Positions 4,254 to 5,966 of a DNA stretch of 5,966 nucleotides are shown piece after piece. The stretch covers positions 1-5,966 of the forward strand of contig SFOB01000125.1 in assembly GCA_004554075.1 (NCBI GenBank). Reading direction: 5' to 3'. Position 1 is the stretch's first letter; each line of letters opens with the position of its first letter. The stretch is from Treponema sp. (GTDB lineage Bacteria; Spirochaetota; Spirochaetia; Treponematales; Treponemataceae). The notes beneath the pieces are model-generated. The model ran no database searches, had not been told where the DNA came from, and worked only from the letters and a program-made list of their open reading frames with translations. A program made the position numbers and the translations under genes.

Positions 4254-5867
4254 TTATTTAGCGTCAGCAGCATTCTTATCTGAGATTACTGACAGGTCTT
4301 TTTTATCCAGGAGTCTCAGGCGGCCGTTGGAGTCGGTTACTACAATTCCGCTGTCAACTACAGTTACAGGAGTTCCCGATTTTACTGTAATCTGTGATTT
4401 AAGTTTAAGCTTAAGGTCTCCGCCGAATTTTGCGAGATAGAACTTTCCGCTTTCATTTAATACACAGTAATATTCACTTCCGTCTTTAATAAGAACAGAA
4501 TCTTCTGCAATTTCATTGTCGCTTTCACCGCTGATTTCAAGAGTATCTGTTGAAATTGTTACAAGTTTTACAGCTCCTTTCTTAGAGCTTTCACCGGCAA
4601 TTGCAATAAATCCGTCGCCTTCTTTATAAACAGTACGGTTACGAATCTGGGCAACAGGGGAGTTCTTTACAACTTCACCGTTTTCGATGTTGAACTTTAC
4701 AAGGCGGGAAAGCATATTTGCTTCGTCTGAAAGAATAACACCAAACTCTGTTTTCATCTGAGCCTGTTCAGCTTCTTTCTTCTGAACTTCCTGCTGGTCT
4801 TTTGCTATATCCTTACGTTCATTCTGAGCTTCAGATTCCTTTTTATCAGCAAGTTCCTGCTTTTCTTTAGACTCCTGCTGCTTTTCTTCAGCCTTAGCCT
4901 TCTGTTCTTCTTCCTTTTTCTGCTGTTCTTCTGCAGCCTGCTTCTTTTCTTCAGCTTCCTTTTCAGCTTCCTTAGCTTCTTCCTGAGCCTTTTTATCCTT
5001 TGGATTTTCTTCGGCTACCTTCTTTTTCTCTTCAGCTTTCTTTTCAGCCTGCTCAGCCTCTTTTTTAGCTTCAGTAGTTTTCTTCTTTTCTTCCTCAAGC
5101 TTTTTCTGTTCTTTTACAGCTTCTTTCTGAGCTTCCTTAGCCTTTTCAGAAGCAGCATCAGCTTCTCTTTCCTTAATGTCTACCATATCTTTACGGCTTT
5201 CAACATTCTTGTCATCATCTTCCTTCATCGAATCAACAACAGAAGAATCGCTGATTACAGAAGTATCAACAGTAGAAAGTCCACCGTTCTTAATATCATA
5301 AAGAGGGATAATAATTTCTGATTTTCCTGGCCAGTCTTTGTAATTAACGGAAAGACCACAGTTATCAGCAGAAAGATTATCAGTTACAACTTTCTTATAT
5401 TTTGATTTGAAGGTATCAAGTTTTCCACGGTAAACGGCATTGTAAACAGTAATGAAAACGGCGAGTGTATCCGCATCTTTTTCACTGTAACCGTATGCAG
5501 AAGAAAGATATGCAGAAATAATTCTTCTAAGGTTAACAATATGGTCAACTGTTGCATCTGAGCCAATAAAAAGGATATCAGCATCAAACTTACCGGTTTC
5601 ATTTTCATCAACAGCATGAATAACATAGTATTTCTGGTTCTTAGCGGTTGAAGCAAATTTAGCAGGATCTTTTGCTATCTGACTTCCCAATCCGCTACCA
5701 ATTGCCTTGATTGCTGCAATTGAATCTATTACTTTATGTGGGCCTGTATAGTTAATGAATTCGATTGTAGTATCACCAGTGGAATTAAGCTCGTTCTCAT
5801 CTACTTCAAGTGCAGTAAGACTTGCAGCAAGGGTAAGTGAAACAAGCAGCAGCATGAACTTCTTCAT
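4254..5867 (-). CDS. p83/100-family exported protein
   Basis: This 537-residue protein matches what I know of the p83/100 family (Pfam Borrelia_P83), known as a Borrelia antigen and with treponemal homologues; its molecular function is not settled. Residues 1-19 are a signal peptide (MKKFMLLLVSLTLAASLTA) without a lipobox cysteine. Residues about 34-200 form the conserved N-terminal domain, with IEFINYTGPHKVIDSIAAIK and IKAIGSGLGSQIA. An acidic stretch (about 200-228) is followed by a charged coiled coil (about 229-371) built almost wholly of Glu, Lys, Ala and Gln. Residues about 373-537 are rich in beta-type segments such as VVKNSPVAQIRNRTVY and GRLRLLDKKDLSVIS. ATG 5867 has AGAGG (5878-5874) six bases upstream. 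It is probably periplasmic or envelope-associated. It converges on dnaB and has its own promoter, so it is outside the ribosomal operon. Family call is from memory of sequence patterns. Confidence 0.85.
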   Translation of the reverse strand: MKKFMLLLVSLTLAASLTALEVDENELNSTGDTTIEFINYTGPHKVIDSIAAIKAIGSGLGSQIAKDPAKFASTAKNQKYYVIHAVDENETGKFDADILFIGSDATVDHIVNLRRIISAYLSSAYGYSEKDADTLAVFITVYNAVYRGKLDTFKSKYKKVVTDNLSADNCGLSVNYKDWPGKSEIIIPLYDIKNGGLSTVDTSVISDSSVVDSMKEDDDKNVESRKDMVDIKEREADAASEKAKEAQKEAVKEQKKLEEEKKKTTEAKKEAEQAEKKAEEKKKVAEENPKDKKAQEEAKEAEKEAEEKKQAAEEQQKKEEEQKAKAEEKQQESKEKQELADKKESEAQNERKDIAKDQQEVQKKEAEQAQMKTEFGVILSDEANMLSRLVKFNIENGEVVKNSPVAQIRNRTVYKEGDGFIAIAGESSKKGAVKLVTISTDTLEISGESDNEIAEDSVLIKDGSEYYCVLNESGKFYLAKFGGDLKLKLKSQITVKSGTPVTVVDSGIVVTDSNGRLRLLDKKDLSVISDKNAADAK

Positions 5868-5895
5868 AATAAACCTCTGTTAAATAGTTTAAATA

Positions 5896-5925
5896 ATTTT
5901 AACACAGGATATTAATTTTTTCCAA
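5896..5925 (-). promoter_or_regulatory. Candidate promoter of the p83/100 gene
   Basis: On the minus strand, TTGGAA (5925-5920, 4 of 6) and TAAAAT (5901-5896, 5 of 6) are 18 bp apart. The predicted start near 5889 leaves a leader of about 22 bases that includes the AGAGG ribosome-binding site at 5878-5874. The surrounding DNA is AT-rich, so the match is good but not decisive. Confidence 0.5.
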
Positions 5926-5937
5926 TAAAATAATGTC

Positions 5938-5958
5938 ATTCTGAACTTGTTTCAGAAT
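5938..5958. repeat. Short palindrome resembling a dispersed intergenic repeat, at the right edge
   Basis: ATTCTGAA (5938-5945) and TTCAGAAT (5951-5958) are perfect inverted copies around the loop CTTGT. With the flanking GTC and CT it resembles the GTCATTCTGA...TCAGAATCT type of palindrome that, from memory, recurs between genes in many bacterial genomes. It lies just upstream of the p83/100 promoter, and any continuation is outside the window. Confidence 0.5.
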
Positions 5959-5966
5959 CTTTGTGG

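Noticed and set aside
4240..4440. Plus-strand open frame at the end of the p83/100 gene
   Set aside because: It is antisense to the C-terminal coding region and has no ribosome-binding site or family resemblance.

Overview
This window looks like a chromosomal segment from a low-to-moderate GC spirochete, most likely a Treponema of the gut or rumen type. The main evidence is a p83/100-family exported protein, a family I know from Borrelia and Treponema, next to the gene order rpsF-ssb-rpsR-rplI-dnaB, which from memory is also the Treponema order. The species cannot be fixed from the sequence. I see no phage, transposase, CRISPR, tRNA or rRNA signal. Most of the window is conserved housekeeping DNA, and the unusual material is in the non-coding parts.

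Layout. Positions 1-523 (minus) hold the 5' part of a gene for an exported, Glu/Lys-rich coiled-coil protein; the rest lies beyond the left edge. Positions 524-802 are a divergent intergenic region. A good sigma70-type promoter points left and seems to give a leaderless transcript. A good extended -10 promoter points right. A tandem 14-bp repeat sits exactly between the two -35 boxes. The rightward transcript has a leader of about 170 nt with several hairpins, including one that can hide the rpsF Shine-Dalgarno sequence. Positions 803-2590 (plus) are rpsF (S6), ssb, rpsR (S18) and rplI (L9), closely spaced, each with its own ribosome-binding site. An intrinsic terminator or attenuator at 2619-2651 separates them from dnaB (2669-3994), the replicative helicase.

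Positions 3995-4253 lie between convergent genes, dnaB on plus and the p83/100 gene on minus. This stretch is densely filled with inverted repeats. The largest pairs 35 bp in two blocks (4089-4174) and has poly-A/poly-T flanks suited to ending transcription in both directions. Positions 4254-5867 (minus) encode the p83/100-family protein, with a promoter at 5896-5925. A short palindrome at 5938-5958 by the right edge resembles dispersed intergenic repeats.

How the genes fit together: S6, S18 and L9 are ribosomal proteins, while SSB and DnaB act at the replication fork. The operon therefore couples part of ribosome synthesis to DNA replication, and the leader (S6:S18-type autoregulation is the natural hypothesis) and the pre-dnaB terminator are the likely points where output is set. 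The two exported coiled-coil proteins that flank the operon are probably envelope or periplasmic components unrelated to it. No wholly new system is evident. The best leads are the leader RNA switch, the leaderless exported-protein promoter, the repeat between the divergent promoters, and the large convergent inverted repeat.
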